64,000 nt of DNA from Helianthus annuus (taxonomy: Eukaryota > Streptophyta > Magnoliopsida > Asterales > Asteraceae), in contig NC_035439.2 of assembly GCF_002127325.2 (NCBI RefSeq), positions 139,191,901 to 139,255,900 of the forward strand. Reading direction: 5' to 3'. Positions within the stretch are counted from its first letter, which is position 1; each line of letters opens with the position of its first letter. The notes under the pieces are model-generated. The model was not told where the DNA came from and searched no databases. It saw nothing but the letters and a program-made list of their open reading frames with translations. A program made the translations under genes and the position numbers. Below are positions 47,003-58,402 of this stretch, in pieces.

Positions 47003-47205
47003 GAGTAAATTACAAGTTTTGTCCTTCATCTATATACCATTTTCAGCGGTGTTTTTTGGCGTAAAAATTGACGAGTGAGGCACTTAATGAATCAAAATCT
47101 TGCACGGTATGTCCTTTAAGGGTATTTTAGTGTTTTTACCCATTTATTTAATATTATTTTAACAAATTAAAACAAAATATTATAATTTTCAAAATATTAT
47201 AAAAA

Positions 47206-47239
<34 letters not shown>

Positions 47240-47947
47240 TTTTCTAACCTTCTCTCTCTCTCTCTCTACCACTTGCTCTTTACCAGACTACCATTATCAC
47301 CACCCCGAAATCACCTATTAACTACCACCAATCCTACCGACCACCCTAACCCCACCAATCCAAATCAATACCACAACCCACCATCACCATCCCACCCACC
47401 ACAACCCACCATCACCACCGTACACCTCCCCGTCGCCAACCAATCGCCACATCTGAAATACTAACTAACTTCCGACACCCCCAATAGGCCAACACCTTAT
47501 CGACCACCAGTGCACCAACCACAACCCACAATCACAACCCCCACTAGAACCTTAACCCCAACCCGCAAACAACCCAAATCACCAACCACCACCGCTAAAC
47601 CCACTACCACAACGACCATCACAACCCGCAACCGTCTTCACCATCACCATCACCACCGGAACCGGAACCCTAACCCCAACTTACAAACAACCTAAATCAC
47701 CAACAACCACCGCTAAACCCACCACCACATCCATTATCACAACCCTCCACCGTCTCCACCATCACCATCCACCACTGCTCAGCCATCACCATCCACCACC
47801 CACTACCGTTAAACCCACCACCACAACCCCATCACAACCCACCACCGTCTCCACCATCACCATCCACCACCGCTTAACCATCACCATCCACAACCCACCA
47901 CCGCAAAACCCACTATCTCAAATTTAGATAATGTGCGATAGAGAGAG
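47003..47947. mobile_element. Truncated MULE-like element with CCACCA-rich filler
   Basis: The left end gagtaaattacaagttttgt is of the MULE type seen at 23973 and 24788. It is followed by an ATT microsatellite (about 47210-47237), a CT microsatellite (about 47251-47270) and a C/A-rich stretch of imperfect 90-105-bp units (47500-47925) built on ccaccgctaaacccacc and ccatcaccatccaccac. The right terminal repeat is missing because an LTR begins at 47948. Frames in the CCACCA stretch are low-complexity. Confidence 0.5.
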
Positions 47948-48740
47948 TGTCACACCCTAACCGATGGCGGAAACATCGGAGTGAGGCGAAAACTAGATTG
48001 CAAGAGACTTCATAACGTTATTTGTGTCAAGTATTTAATAATTACTTTTTACATTGCTTGAACTAGAATATAACAAATTTGAATAACGACAAGCATAAAA
48101 GAACTAAAATTCAATTTCATTAATAACAGTTTAATACAAGGTTTGGAACCAAAATACAACATGCTTGAAAATAAAATACGATATAAAAAGTATTAAAGTT
48201 TAAATGCGTTTCTAGGCAACCCTACTAGATTCCTTGCAATATCAGAATCCTGCAACATGTATTAAAAGCATAGATCAATACAAAAAGTTTTGGCGAGCAT
48301 ACAAGTTTGAATATACGTATAAGTATAAAAGTTTATCTCAATCCAACGTGGCAATTTACATTCAAGTTGAATCTAGCATACATGAATAACCTAAGCGTAA
48401 CAAATAGCATGGATAAACAAGTTGAAACTAACATGCATAAACAACCTAAGCATAACAATTAGTGTGGATATGCAAGTTGGAACTAACATGTATAAACAAC
48501 CTAAGCATAACAAATAACGTGTTCGATGGATTGAGTGGTCGAATATGTTTGATTGTATAAAGTGGATTATGTTAGTTGATACGTGATGCACCCAAAAATG
48601 CTTTAAAGCGTAAAAAGAGTCGAGTATGCTCACTTTTTGCAAAGCTCCCTTGGTAATTCCGTGAAGAGTTGAAGGTTGAATTATGGAACACCGAGGTCAC
48701 CTCACATGGGCAAACGAAGGTTACAGAAGTGTTGTTAAAA
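47948..48740 (-). repeat. LTR fragment, minus strand, Tekay-like end
   Basis: It begins tgtcacaccctaacc, the reverse of a ...ggttagggtgtgaca LTR terminus like that of element A. The repeated text 'ctaacatg.ataaacaacctaagcataacaa' appears three times near 48370-48510. The right limit is not visible and no interior is present, so this is a solo or partial LTR at best. Confidence 0.4.
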
Positions 48741-48932
48741 TAAATATACATTTATATTTAATTTTACAAAAATTAATTGAATTTGATAGGTTTCATTTTA
48801 TAATTTAACATGTTTCGTTTTACGGATTTTTTTACGAAAAATGGACATAGTTTTCTCTATTTTTAGAATGATCCCAACAACCAAAGTGTCGATTTATTTT
48901 CAAAACTCAACAATTCAACAACAATATATAGA
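48741..48932. other. Short AT-rich spacer
   Basis: No recognisable feature between the two LTR sequences. Confidence 0.4.
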
Positions 48933-49920
48933 TGTAACACCACATAAAAACGTGTCCAATTATGTGAAGACACGTGTCCTAAATCCTAATCATGTGAAAG
49001 ATTGAGTTTGAAGGACTAAAGTTGACAAACGATGAAAATATGAAACCAAAGGGACTAAAAGTGTCAACATGCCAGACTTGTGCCTCTGAATGACCATACA
49101 CGAAGAATATATTCTTAAACGAGTAATAATTTGGACATAAGAAGCCGTTTATGAAAATAATCAAAAGATTATAAACTACAGGGGTTAAACGTGTCAACAT
49201 GTTAATTCTTACCTCTGAGTGACCTTTCAACGAACCCGAGGCTTCGTTAATATTCAAATATACTCCCAAGAATAAGTGATATCAGTTTCACGTGGTTTCG
49301 AGATCGTTATGCCAAAAATGAAGTTAAATAAAGTTACAAAGGACCAGGGACTGAAACTGCCAAAGCAGAAACATTTTTAACCTGAAAACAAGGTCATCGC
49401 GGGGTGCGTAGACCCTCTTTGAATCCTACGGAGCCCACGACAGACTGCTCAGCTCAGATTTATGTTGCCAGCTGCAGTTTACTGCACATAACTGACTCAA
49501 ACACCTCCAAAATCAATACCAGGAGCTTATTGTTGGTTTTGTAAAACCACTAGGACACCTGGGGTGATCCTAAACACTTCCATTACACCTGTGATGATCC
49601 TTGATCATGGCATTCAAGTATAAATAGGCCTTGTGATGAACCATTTCATTTGCACATAACACTTGAATCTTCTATACTCTCTCATCTGGTGGTTCTTGAT
49701 AAAAAAAAGGGAGCTTGTTCTTGTAGAAAAGATTGCTAGGACCCTTTGTAAGTGTCTTAAGCCCCCTCTTTAGTTCAGTTTTTAATTTAAAAACCGAAAA
49801 GTCAAAGTTATCGTAACCTGACTTTGACCTTCGGTTTAAACCCAAATGGTCCAACCACTGTTCGAGATGAATGTGGTTATGTGACCATAATTAGGTAGGT
49901 GATTAACCCTTAAAAGGGCA
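48933..49920 (+). repeat. Second Tekay-type LTR, left part
   Basis: It starts tgtaacaccacataaaa, matching the LTR start of element A, and shares blocks such as cctctgagtgacctt and aattaggtaggtgattaacc. No polypurine tract precedes it, so it is likely a 5' or solo LTR. It breaks off at gggca (49916-49920), the target duplication of the inserted array, and resumes at 63098. Confidence 0.8.
49619..49626 (+). promoter_or_regulatory. Putative TATA box of the second Tekay-type LTR
   Basis: TATAAATA at the position equivalent to the TATATATG in element A, followed by a similar C/T-rich downstream stretch. Confidence 0.5.
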
Positions 49921-50748
49921 TGACGTGATGTCGTGGTCACTATCAAATTTAATCCCCAAAACAACTATAGTTAGTGGTAAGAGGGTATCGAACTCAGGGA
50001 GTATGTGGAAGGTATGTCGGTTGTATAACTTTCTACTTAAACTACTATTAAACTAAAATTGCAGAATTTAAAATTCAAGAGTTTGGATTGTTGTTTTAGA
50101 ATACTAAATTAAAAACTAGTTGCAAATCAAATGTTGGTTGTAAAACAAATTAGGAGAGAACAATGACCATCTTAGGTTTCAGTTTCTTTAAACAGTTGTG
50201 TGTAATTCCAACTAGAAAGAGTTACATAGACATAACTCGTGTATAGATAATTGAAGTGATAAAAGGGAACAAAGTACTCGGATTAAATAAACGCGAGGTT
50301 GTTTCCCGATGACCAATTAATCAATAACCAACCCTAACCCTTCCCGTGATATCTCGATTGCCAACGGCACCAAGAACGTACGATTAAGACTAGAAATTGC
50401 AATATCGATTAACAAGTTACAAGCAATCAAACATACACCATGATATTCAAGCAATGCAAGTTATCATTCTAGAAATTCAGAAATAAACACACAAAAGTTC
50501 AAAAGAAACCTTCACCTAAGATGATCACCGAAGAGTTTAGCCGGACATAGTTTGGTGAATCATCATACCAACAAATCTAATGTTCATAGGAATCATAAAC
50601 ACAAACCGAGTGTTAAGAATTGTTCAAAACCAAGCAAGCACAGCCAAATTCGCCCCTAGTGAGTTCCAAAACCGTCCAATGATGAGGAATGATGAAAAGA
50701 CACCATCAAACTGATTTAAGAGGGCAGTTACATTTTTTCACGCAGACA

Positions 50749-50882
50749 CCACCGTAAATTACGGCTCCACCATAATTTACGGTGGACTTAAATGTGTTAC
50801 GGTGTGTATTGTTTGATTTACGGTGGGAACTTTGCCAAAATCAGGTCCACCGTAAATTACGTTGGAACCGTAATTTACGGCG
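50749..50882. repeat. Cluster of CCGTAAATTACGG-type elements in LTR1
   Basis: Six related motifs in alternating orientation lie within 134 bp: ccaccgtaaattacgg, ccataatttacggtgg, gtgttacggtgtg, gatttacggtggg, ccaccgtaaattacg and ccgtaatttacggcg. Only the last two remain in LTR2 and LTR3 because their left part is replaced by gag. Confidence 0.8.
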
Positions 50883-51630
50883 ACCGCCTGATGGTTTTGC
50901 TTTGTGCCTTAATGTCACTTGTGCCGCCCCAAGAAGTCAAATGATGATGATCATTGTTGTCTTTTCTTACCGTCCACAGAACCCAATCCTTGATGTTGTT
51001 GCTTCGCGGCCCAATCCAACAACTCCACAAGTCAGCCGCCCATAACATACATGTCACCTAGTCCACAACTTGTATTGTTGGCCCAATCAACCAAGAGTCT
51101 TGTGAACAAAGCCTCATGTGCACCTGACAATATGGATGCCAAAGTCAGCTCACAAGTTTCGAAGCCCCCCTAGATGGTCTGTCGCCCATGTGCATATGTC
51201 GGCTTAGATGATGTGATGATGATGTTTGTTTGCTGACCATGTGCCATCAAAGAAATACAAACCTTCCTAAACCGGCCAAACCCATGTGCGGCCCATCTCT
51301 CATATGCGTGTCTATCTTCTATTCGGCCCAAAGAGGAGTCCATGTGTAGCCTTGAAAGTCCACGTGACTTTCTGAAAGTAATACTAGTATTATTCCTTTG
51401 AATGCTTTCCAAATCTACTCCCCATGTAATTGATGATATTGATGTGATGTTGCTGATGATGTTGATATATCTTTCATGAAAGTCAAGCCCACATGATGTC
51501 TTGTATTTTCTCACCAACTCCAAGACCCCAACTCACGAGATGATGATATGTTGATTTTAGGATGATGATTATGTTGTCAAAACCCTAAAACCACATGATG
51601 TGATGCCTGCTTCTTCACATGTACTCGCTG

Positions 51631-51640
51631 CCTTTTTATA
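51631..51640 (-). promoter_or_regulatory. Minus-strand TATA box in LTR1
   Basis: TATAAAAAGG read on the minus strand. Identical copies lie at 57281-57290 and 62931-62940. It directs transcription opposite to gag-protease. Confidence 0.55.
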
Positions 51641-51797
51641 TCTATCGTAGCCTCGGTTCCAATTTAACCGAATTAAGCGATTTACCTGTAAAACACACGA
51701 ACACTCGTAGTTACTAAGTTCAAGCAAATAACCAAGTAAAGCATGGAATTTTAATCTTTTTAAACCATTTAAGGGTTGTCCAACGGACCACCCGTCA

Positions 51798-51814
51798 CAT
51801 CCCCACACTTACCC
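51798..51814 (-). other. Minus-strand polypurine tract next to LTR1
   Basis: On the minus strand gggtaagtgtggggatg lies directly before the LTR start TGACGGGTGG. The same occurs at 57448-57464. It marks LTR1 as the 3' LTR of a minus-strand element. Confidence 0.7.
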
Positions 51815-52050
51815 GTTGCTTGTCCCAAGCAACCCGTTCGAAAATTATTTCAACAACACAAGCGATCAACGTGTAAACCAAACTAAAATATATCGTCCTT
51901 TTACTAACTTTTTATCACACCACAAGACACACCCCTCACAAAAATCTCTCGGTGACAAGAAATATTAGCACATAATGCTAAACCACTCAATGCGTGTGTG
52001 TTTTTGTGTTAATAGAACTTGTGTATGAATTCTTGTTAAACCACAAAATT

Positions 52051-52752
52051 TGACGTGATGTCGCGGTCACAATCAAATTTAATCCAATTACAACTAATTA
52101 GCTAGCGGTAAGTGGGTATCGAACACAGGGAGTTTGTGGAATATGTGATATCTCGATGTATGTCTAACTTCACTAAAGTAAACTAAATTGAAAGAAAAAT
52201 AAATTTCAATGTTTGGGTTGATTGGTTTTAATTAACTAAATTAAACTAAATTAGATTACAAATCAAGGTTAAGTTTTGTAACAAGATAAGAGGATAGTGA
52301 TCATCCCGAGTTTCAGGTTTTAAGGGACAACTAACGTTCATGTTCAACTGGAAAGAACCACATAGACATGGCTCATGTAAGATCAATTGTTTGTGATGAA
52401 AGGGAACTAAGTACTCGGATTCCTAGAACGCGAGGTTGTTACCCGATGACCAATCAACACATATCCAACCCTAATCCCTCCCATGATATCTCGATTGCCA
52501 ACGGCACCAAGAACGTATGGTTTAGAACTATGATCAAACATACATCAACAATTTACAAACAACCAATCAAACACCATAATAAACTAACAACACATGCACA
52601 GTCTAATATTCCAGAAAGTAAAGAACAAACATAATTGTCACAAATAAAACCTTACATCCGAGATGATCACCAAGCAAACCTAGTCGCTCATAGTGTTATG
52701 AACCATCATCACAATCGAACATTTGTCCATTGGAATCAAAAACAAAGTCTTC
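52051..52752. repeat. Internal LTR-like leader, copy 1
   Basis: It starts TGACGTGATGTCGCGGTCAC, like LTR1, and follows LTR1 loosely (blocks ctcgattgccaacggcacca and gcgaggttgtt.cccgatgac) before running into the gag frame. Further copies: 57701-58402 (complete), 55346-56022 and 60996-61672 (without the first about 25 bp). Confidence 0.7.
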
Positions 52753-55233
52753 ATGTTTAGATCACTCAAGAACACCTTCACAATTGCACCAAATTCAACT
52801 ATTGTGCATACTACTTCATCCTTTAGACCACAACAATCGGGTTTTCAGTATTCAACCATCCCATTTGGGCAAACTTCGGGAATTCAAGGAGATGGTTATG
52901 ATGAGGGATTTGAAGATTTTGAGGGGTATGATGATGATGGGTACGCTTATGGAGGTTATGGTGATCAAGGGGAGTTTGGGTATGTGCAAAGTCAATCTCA
53001 AGGGATGGCAAGTGTTGGTGGAATGCCACAACAACAACTTATACCACAACACATTCGGCCAAGACCACAAGGGCCACCAATGCAACCACCTATTCCATTG
53101 CAACAAGTCCGGCCACAACATGTACAACAACAATTTCAAAGACCACCTCAACGCCCACCGATGCGACAACAACAGTTTCAACAACCAATCGCACCACAAG
53201 GGCAAGTACCAAGGCCAAATGGTCCTATTATTCCAAGAGGTAGGTATGGTGTACCAAGGAGACACCTTAGAGAAAATGTGAGGGGCATTGAAGCACATTT
53301 TCGGCCGGTAATCACGCAAAACCCTTCACCGGTAGTCATTCCTCATAATGATCAAGGGCGAACATTTGAAGTAAGAACCAACTCTTTGCAAAGTTTACCA
53401 AAGTACAAGGGGTTGGCAACGGAGGAGCCTTATTTTCATTTAGAGGCTTATGACTCGATTTGCAACACTCTTTGGAGTCAAGGGTTTTCAGCCGACGATA
53501 TTAAATTGGTTTTGTTCCAATTTTCATTGGAAGAGAAGGCGAAAAAATGGTTCTACACGTTACCTTCGGCATCCATATATACATGGGGGGAGATGCAACA
53601 AACTTTCTTGGATGAGTTTTACACCGCCCAAAAGACCAACGATGCAAGGAAGGGGTTGAGAAGCTTCCAACAACAACATGGTGAGATGTTTCATGAGGCA
53701 TTCGAGCGTTTCAATATGATGATTAAAAATTGCCCTTACCATGGAATTGAATTGTGGGAGTTGATGAATGCCTTTCACGAGGGGTTGAGTGCCGAAGATG
53801 CACGTGATTTGATGTCTATCACCGATGGGACTTTTGGAACAAACTATGAGAACGATGATTGGGAGTTCTTGGAAAGCATGGCAACTACATCAAAGAGGAA
53901 AGCTCAAGCCTCAAGAAGAGCCCGACCGACCACTACCCGACCTCAAGTGCACGCCATAGATGATGGTAATGCTCAAACCACTAACCAAATTTATGATGCT
54001 AGTGCTTTGTGTAATGAAATAGGTCATGCGGCTTAAAATTGCCAAGGGATGTTGGAAGGGCAATACGAAGAAGTCCATGCAGTTCAAGGTCAAGGTCAAG
54101 GAGGAGGTGGTAGGAACTACAACAACATGAACTCTAATACTTACCACCCCGGGTTGAGGAACCACCCAAATTTTCGCTATGGGAACCGTTCAAATCAAGC
54201 TAACCCGAATTTCCAAGGAAACCAAGGATTTCAAAGGCAATATCAAACGGGTCAAAGCTCTTCGGGTGGAAATGAGATGATGGAGATGTTGAAGGCGATG
54301 CAAAGTGAAATGCAACGAATGAATCAACGTGATGAGGTTCGGATGCAAAAGGACGAGGTTCGTGACAAAAGCATCCAATCGTTGACCACTCAAATGGGTC
54401 AACTTGCGAGTGACGTGGCGATTTTAAAGAAAGCAAAAGGCCAGCTACCGAGTGATACGGTGCCAAATCCCAAGAACATAAAAAGCATTAACATCAATGT
54501 GGTAAGCACCGTTCCTAGTACCGAATTTAATGAAAAATGTCTAACTTCTTCGTGTCAAGTGAATGCAGGTTTGGAAAAAGATGCCGAAGTCGAGAATGAT
54601 AAAGAGTATGGAGTGCCAATCGTGCCTATCCGTGTGGGAAAATTAAAAATCCCTCACGCATTGTTGGACTACGGGGCAAGTGTGAGTGTGCTACCAAGCG
54701 ATTTATACGATATGTACGACTTTGGTCCACTCGAAGGTATAGACACCATGGTGAGCTTAGCGGATGGAAGTTGGAGGCGTCCACGGGGAATGGTTAGGAA
54801 TGTTAAGATTCAGTTGGGAGAATTTGAATACCCGGTGGATTTCCTAGTTTTGGACTATGCTTCTACCAATATGGCATCACAACAAAGGGTAATTTTAGGT
54901 CGACCGTTTCTATACGCAGCAAATGCTCAAATTAATTGTAGAGACGAGATTATTACCATGACCGAAAAGAACCGTAGGTTGTATTTTGATGTTCAAACTA
55001 GAGGGATTAGTTATGAGTCCATTGAGAGGAAGGGTGATGAGTCTAGTGATTGTATGAAAAATGTGTTACCACGAATGAGAAAAAAGCACCCACCGGACCG
55101 TGAAGAAACACATATTGGTGCGAGCGAGAGTGTATTGGATTACCCACCGAGTCAAAACAAGATGGATGCATTTTGCTCAATGGCACAAGGAAGTGTTGGA
55201 GATGGCAGGAACCGATTCTTTGAGCCACCATAA
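52753..55233 (+). pseudogene. Athila-like gag-protease, copy 1 (stop codon)
   Basis: Nearly identical to the 58403-60883 gene, but TAA at 54034-54036 replaces GAA in the zinc knuckle and the first zinc-knuckle Cys has become Ser (YDASALCNE instead of YDVCALCNE). Other differences are few, such as Asp for Gly in SITDGTFG. The downstream part (from 54049) stays open through the protease to 55233. A protein from this copy would end before the nucleic-acid-binding motif. Confidence 0.85.
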
Positions 55234-55345
55234 ATGGGAGTGGCGTGGTCTGGCTGAAGACTTGAAACTTAGCGCTGCTCGGGAGGCAACCCGGGATTTT
55301 ATATTGATCTTGCTGTTTTTATTTTTCTATGTTTCAGGGCCATCA
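55234..55345 (+). other. Remnant of the region 3' of pol, copy 1
   Basis: Just after the gag-protease stop, tagcgctgctcgggaggcaa occurs, a block normally found well downstream of integrase in Athila-type elements. Its position here shows that reverse transcriptase, RNase H and integrase have been deleted. The same is seen at 60884-60995. Confidence 0.55.
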
Positions 55346-57447
55346 AATTAAATCCAATTACAACTAATTAGCTAGCGGTAAGTGGGTATCGAACACAGGG
55401 AGTTTGTGGAATATGTGCTATCTCGATGTATGTCTAACTTCACTAAAGTAAACTAAATTGAAAGAAAAATAAATTTCAATGTTTGGGTTGATTGGTTTTA
55501 ATTAACTAAATTAAACTAAATTAGATTACAAATCAAGGTTAAGTTTTGTAACAAGATAAGAGGATAGTGATCATCCCGAGTTTCAGGTTTTAAGGGACAA
55601 CTAACGTTCATGTTCAACTGGAAAGAACCACATAGACATGGCTCATGTAAGATCAATTGTTTGTGATGAAAGGGAACTAAGTACTCGGATTCCTAGAACG
55701 CGAGGTTGTTACCCGATGACCAATCAACACATATCCAACCCTAATCCCTCCCATGATATCTCGATTGCCAACGGCACCAAGAACGTATGGTTTAGAACTA
55801 TGATCAAACATACATCAACAATTTACACACAACCAATCAAACACCATAATAAACTAACAACACATGCACAGTCTAATATTCCAGAAAGTAAAGAACAAAC
55901 ATAATTGTCACAAATAAAACCTTACATCCGAGATGATCACCAAGCAAACCTAGCCGCTCATAGTGTTACAAACCATCATCACAATCGAACCTTTGTCCAT
56001 TGGAATCAAAAACAAAGTCTTCATGTTTAGATCACTCAAGAACACCTTCACAATTGCACCAAATTCAACTATTGTGCATACTACTTCATCCTTTAGACCA
56101 CAACAATCGGGTTTTCAGTATTCAACCATCCCATTTGGGCAAACTTCGGGAATTCAAGGAGATGGTTATGATGAGGGATTTGAAGATTTTGAGGGGTATG
56201 ATGATGATGGGTACGCTTATGGATGTTATGGTGATCAAGGGGAGTTTGGGTATGTGCAAAGTCAATCTCAAGGGATGGCAAGTGTTGGTGGAATGCCACA
56301 ACAACAACTTATACCACAACACATTCGGCCAAGACCACAAGGGCCACCAATGCAACCACCTATTCCATTGCAAGAAGTCCGGCCACAACATGTACAACAA
56401 CAATTTCAAAGACCACCTCAACGCCCACCGATGCGACAACAACAGTTTCAACAACCAATCGCACCACAAGGGCAAGTACCAAGGCCAAAATCAGGTCCAC
56501 CGTAAATTACGTTGGAACCGTAATTTACGGCGACCGCCTGATGGTTTTGCTTTGTGCCTCAATGTCACTTGTGCCGCCCCAAGAAGTCAAATGATGATGA
56601 TCATTGTTGTCTTTTCTTACCGTCCACAGAACCCAATCCTTGATGTTGTTGCTTCGCGGCCCAATCCAACAACTCCACAAGTCAGCTGCCCATAACATAC
56701 ATGTCACCTAGTCCACAACTTGTATTGTTGGCCCAATCAACCAAGAGTCTTGTGAACAAAGCCTCATGTGCACCTGACAATATGGATGCCAAAGTCAGCT
56801 CACAAGTTTCGAAGCCCCCCTAGATGGTCTGTCGCCCATGTGCATATGTCGGCTTAGATGATGTGATGATGATGTTTGTTTGCTGACCATGTGCCATCAA
56901 AGAAATACAAACCTTCCTAAACCGGCCAAACCCATGTGCGGCCCATCTCTCATATGCGTGTCTATCTTCTATTCGGCCCAAAGAGGAGTCCATGTGTAGC
57001 CTTGAAAGTCCACGTGACTTTCTGAAAGTAATACTAGTATTATTCCTTTGAATGCTTTCCAAATCTACTCCCCATGTAATTGATGATATTGATGTGATGT
57101 TGCTGATGATGTTGATATATCTTTCATGAAAGTCAAGCCCACATGATGTCTTGTATTTTCTCACCAACTCCAAGACCCCAACTCACGAGATGATGATATG
57201 TTGATTTTAGGATGATGATTATGTTGTCAAAACCCTAAAACCACATGATGTGATGCCTGCTTCTTCACATGTACTCGCTGCCTTTTTATATCTATCGTAG
57301 CCTCGGTTCCAATTTAACCGAATTAAGCGATTTACCTGTAAAACACACGAACACTCGTAGTTACTAAGTTCAAGCAAATAACCAAGTAAAGCATGGAATT
57401 TTAATCTTTTTAAACCATTTAAGGGTTGTCCAACGGACCACCCGTCA
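55346..57447. repeat. Chimeric LTR2 (leader + gag start + LTR right end)
   Basis: Positions 55346-56483 copy the leader and first part of gag. At gccaaa (56484-56489) the sequence switches to the right 960 bp of LTR1. The left junction (ccatcaaattaaatcc against acaatcaaatttaatcc) lacks the TGACGTGATG terminus. It is therefore not a normal LTR. Confidence 0.75.
56023..56505 (+). pseudogene. Truncated gag fused to LTR sequence, copy 1
   Basis: The same ATG and first 150-odd codons as gag; at GQVPRPK the frame passes through the chimeric junction and ends SGPP-stop. It retains only the Q/P-rich N-terminus and lacks the capsid-like region. Confidence 0.75.
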
Positions 57448-57700
57448 CATCCCCACACTTACCCGTTGCTTGTCCCAAGCAACCCGTTCGAAAATTATTT
57501 CAACAACACAAGCGATCAACGTGTAAACCAAACTAAAATATATCGTCCTTTTACTAACTTTTTATCACACCACAAGACACACCCCTCACAAAAATCTCTC
57601 GGTGACAAGAAATATTAGCACATAATGCTAAACCACTCAATGCGTGTGTGTTTTTGTGTTAATATAACTTGTGTATGAATTCTTGTTAAACCACAAAATT
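57448..57700. other. Spacer between LTR end and leader, copy 2
   Basis: A 253-bp stretch identical, but for a base or two, to 51798-52050. It starts with the minus-strand polypurine tract and ends aaccacaaaatt. It is presumably what remains of the original minus-strand interior. Confidence 0.6.
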
Positions 57701-58402
57701 TGACGTGATGTCGCGGTCACAATCAAATTTAATCCAATTACAACTAATTAGCTAGCGGTAAGTGGGTATCGAACACAGGGAGTTTGTGGAATATGTGATA
57801 TCTCGATGTATGTCTAACTTCACTAAAGTAAACTAAATTGAAAGAAAAATAAATTTCAATGTTTGGGTTGATTGGTTTTAATTAACTAAATTAAACTAAA
57901 TTAGATTACAAATCAAGGTTAAGTTTTGTAACAAGATAAGAGGATAGTGATCATCCCGAGTTTCAGGTTTTAAGGGACAACTAACGTTCATGTTCAACTG
58001 GAAAGAACCACATAGACATGGCTCATGTAAGATCAATTGTTTGTGATGAAAGGGAACTAAGTACTCGGATTCCTAGAAAGCGAGGTTGTTACCCGATGAC
58101 CAATCAACACATATCCAACCCTAATCCCTCCCATGATATCTCGATTGCCAACGGCACCAAGAACGTATGGTTTAGAACTATGATCAAACATACATCAACA
58201 ATTTACAAACAACCAATCAAACACCATAATAAACTAACAACACATGCACAGTCTAATATTCCAGAAAGTAAAGAACAAACATAATTGTCACAAATAAAAC
58301 CTTACATCCGAGATGATCACCAAGAAAACCTAGCCGCTCATAGTGTTATGAACCATCATCACAATCGAACCTTTGTCCATTGGAATCAAAAACAAAGTCT
58401 TC

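Larger units (their letters stand above)
49921..51797 (-). repeat. LTR1 of the array (complete, 1877 bp)
   Basis: TGACGTGATG...ACCCGTCA. Its left 700-800 bp is a diverged relative of 52051-52800, and its right 960 bp equals the right parts of LTR2 and LTR3. On the minus strand there is a TATA box near 51635 and a purine tract abutting 51797, so the LTR is transcribed leftward. The 117-codon minus-strand frame at 51170-51523 recurs in all three LTRs but has no recognisable domain. Confidence 0.75.

Noticed and set aside
47273..47695. Proline/threonine/histidine-rich frames
   Set aside because: Low-complexity CCACCA repeats give open frames in several phases; no domain or start context.
50749..50882. 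CRISPR-like array
   Set aside because: Motifs are short, in alternating orientation, without uniform spacers; the DNA is eukaryotic and the motifs lie inside an LTR.
52823..53319. Minus-strand frames (68 and 155 codons) opposite gag, repeated in each unit
   Set aside because: They are shadows of the Q/P-rich gag coding strand and lack independent support.
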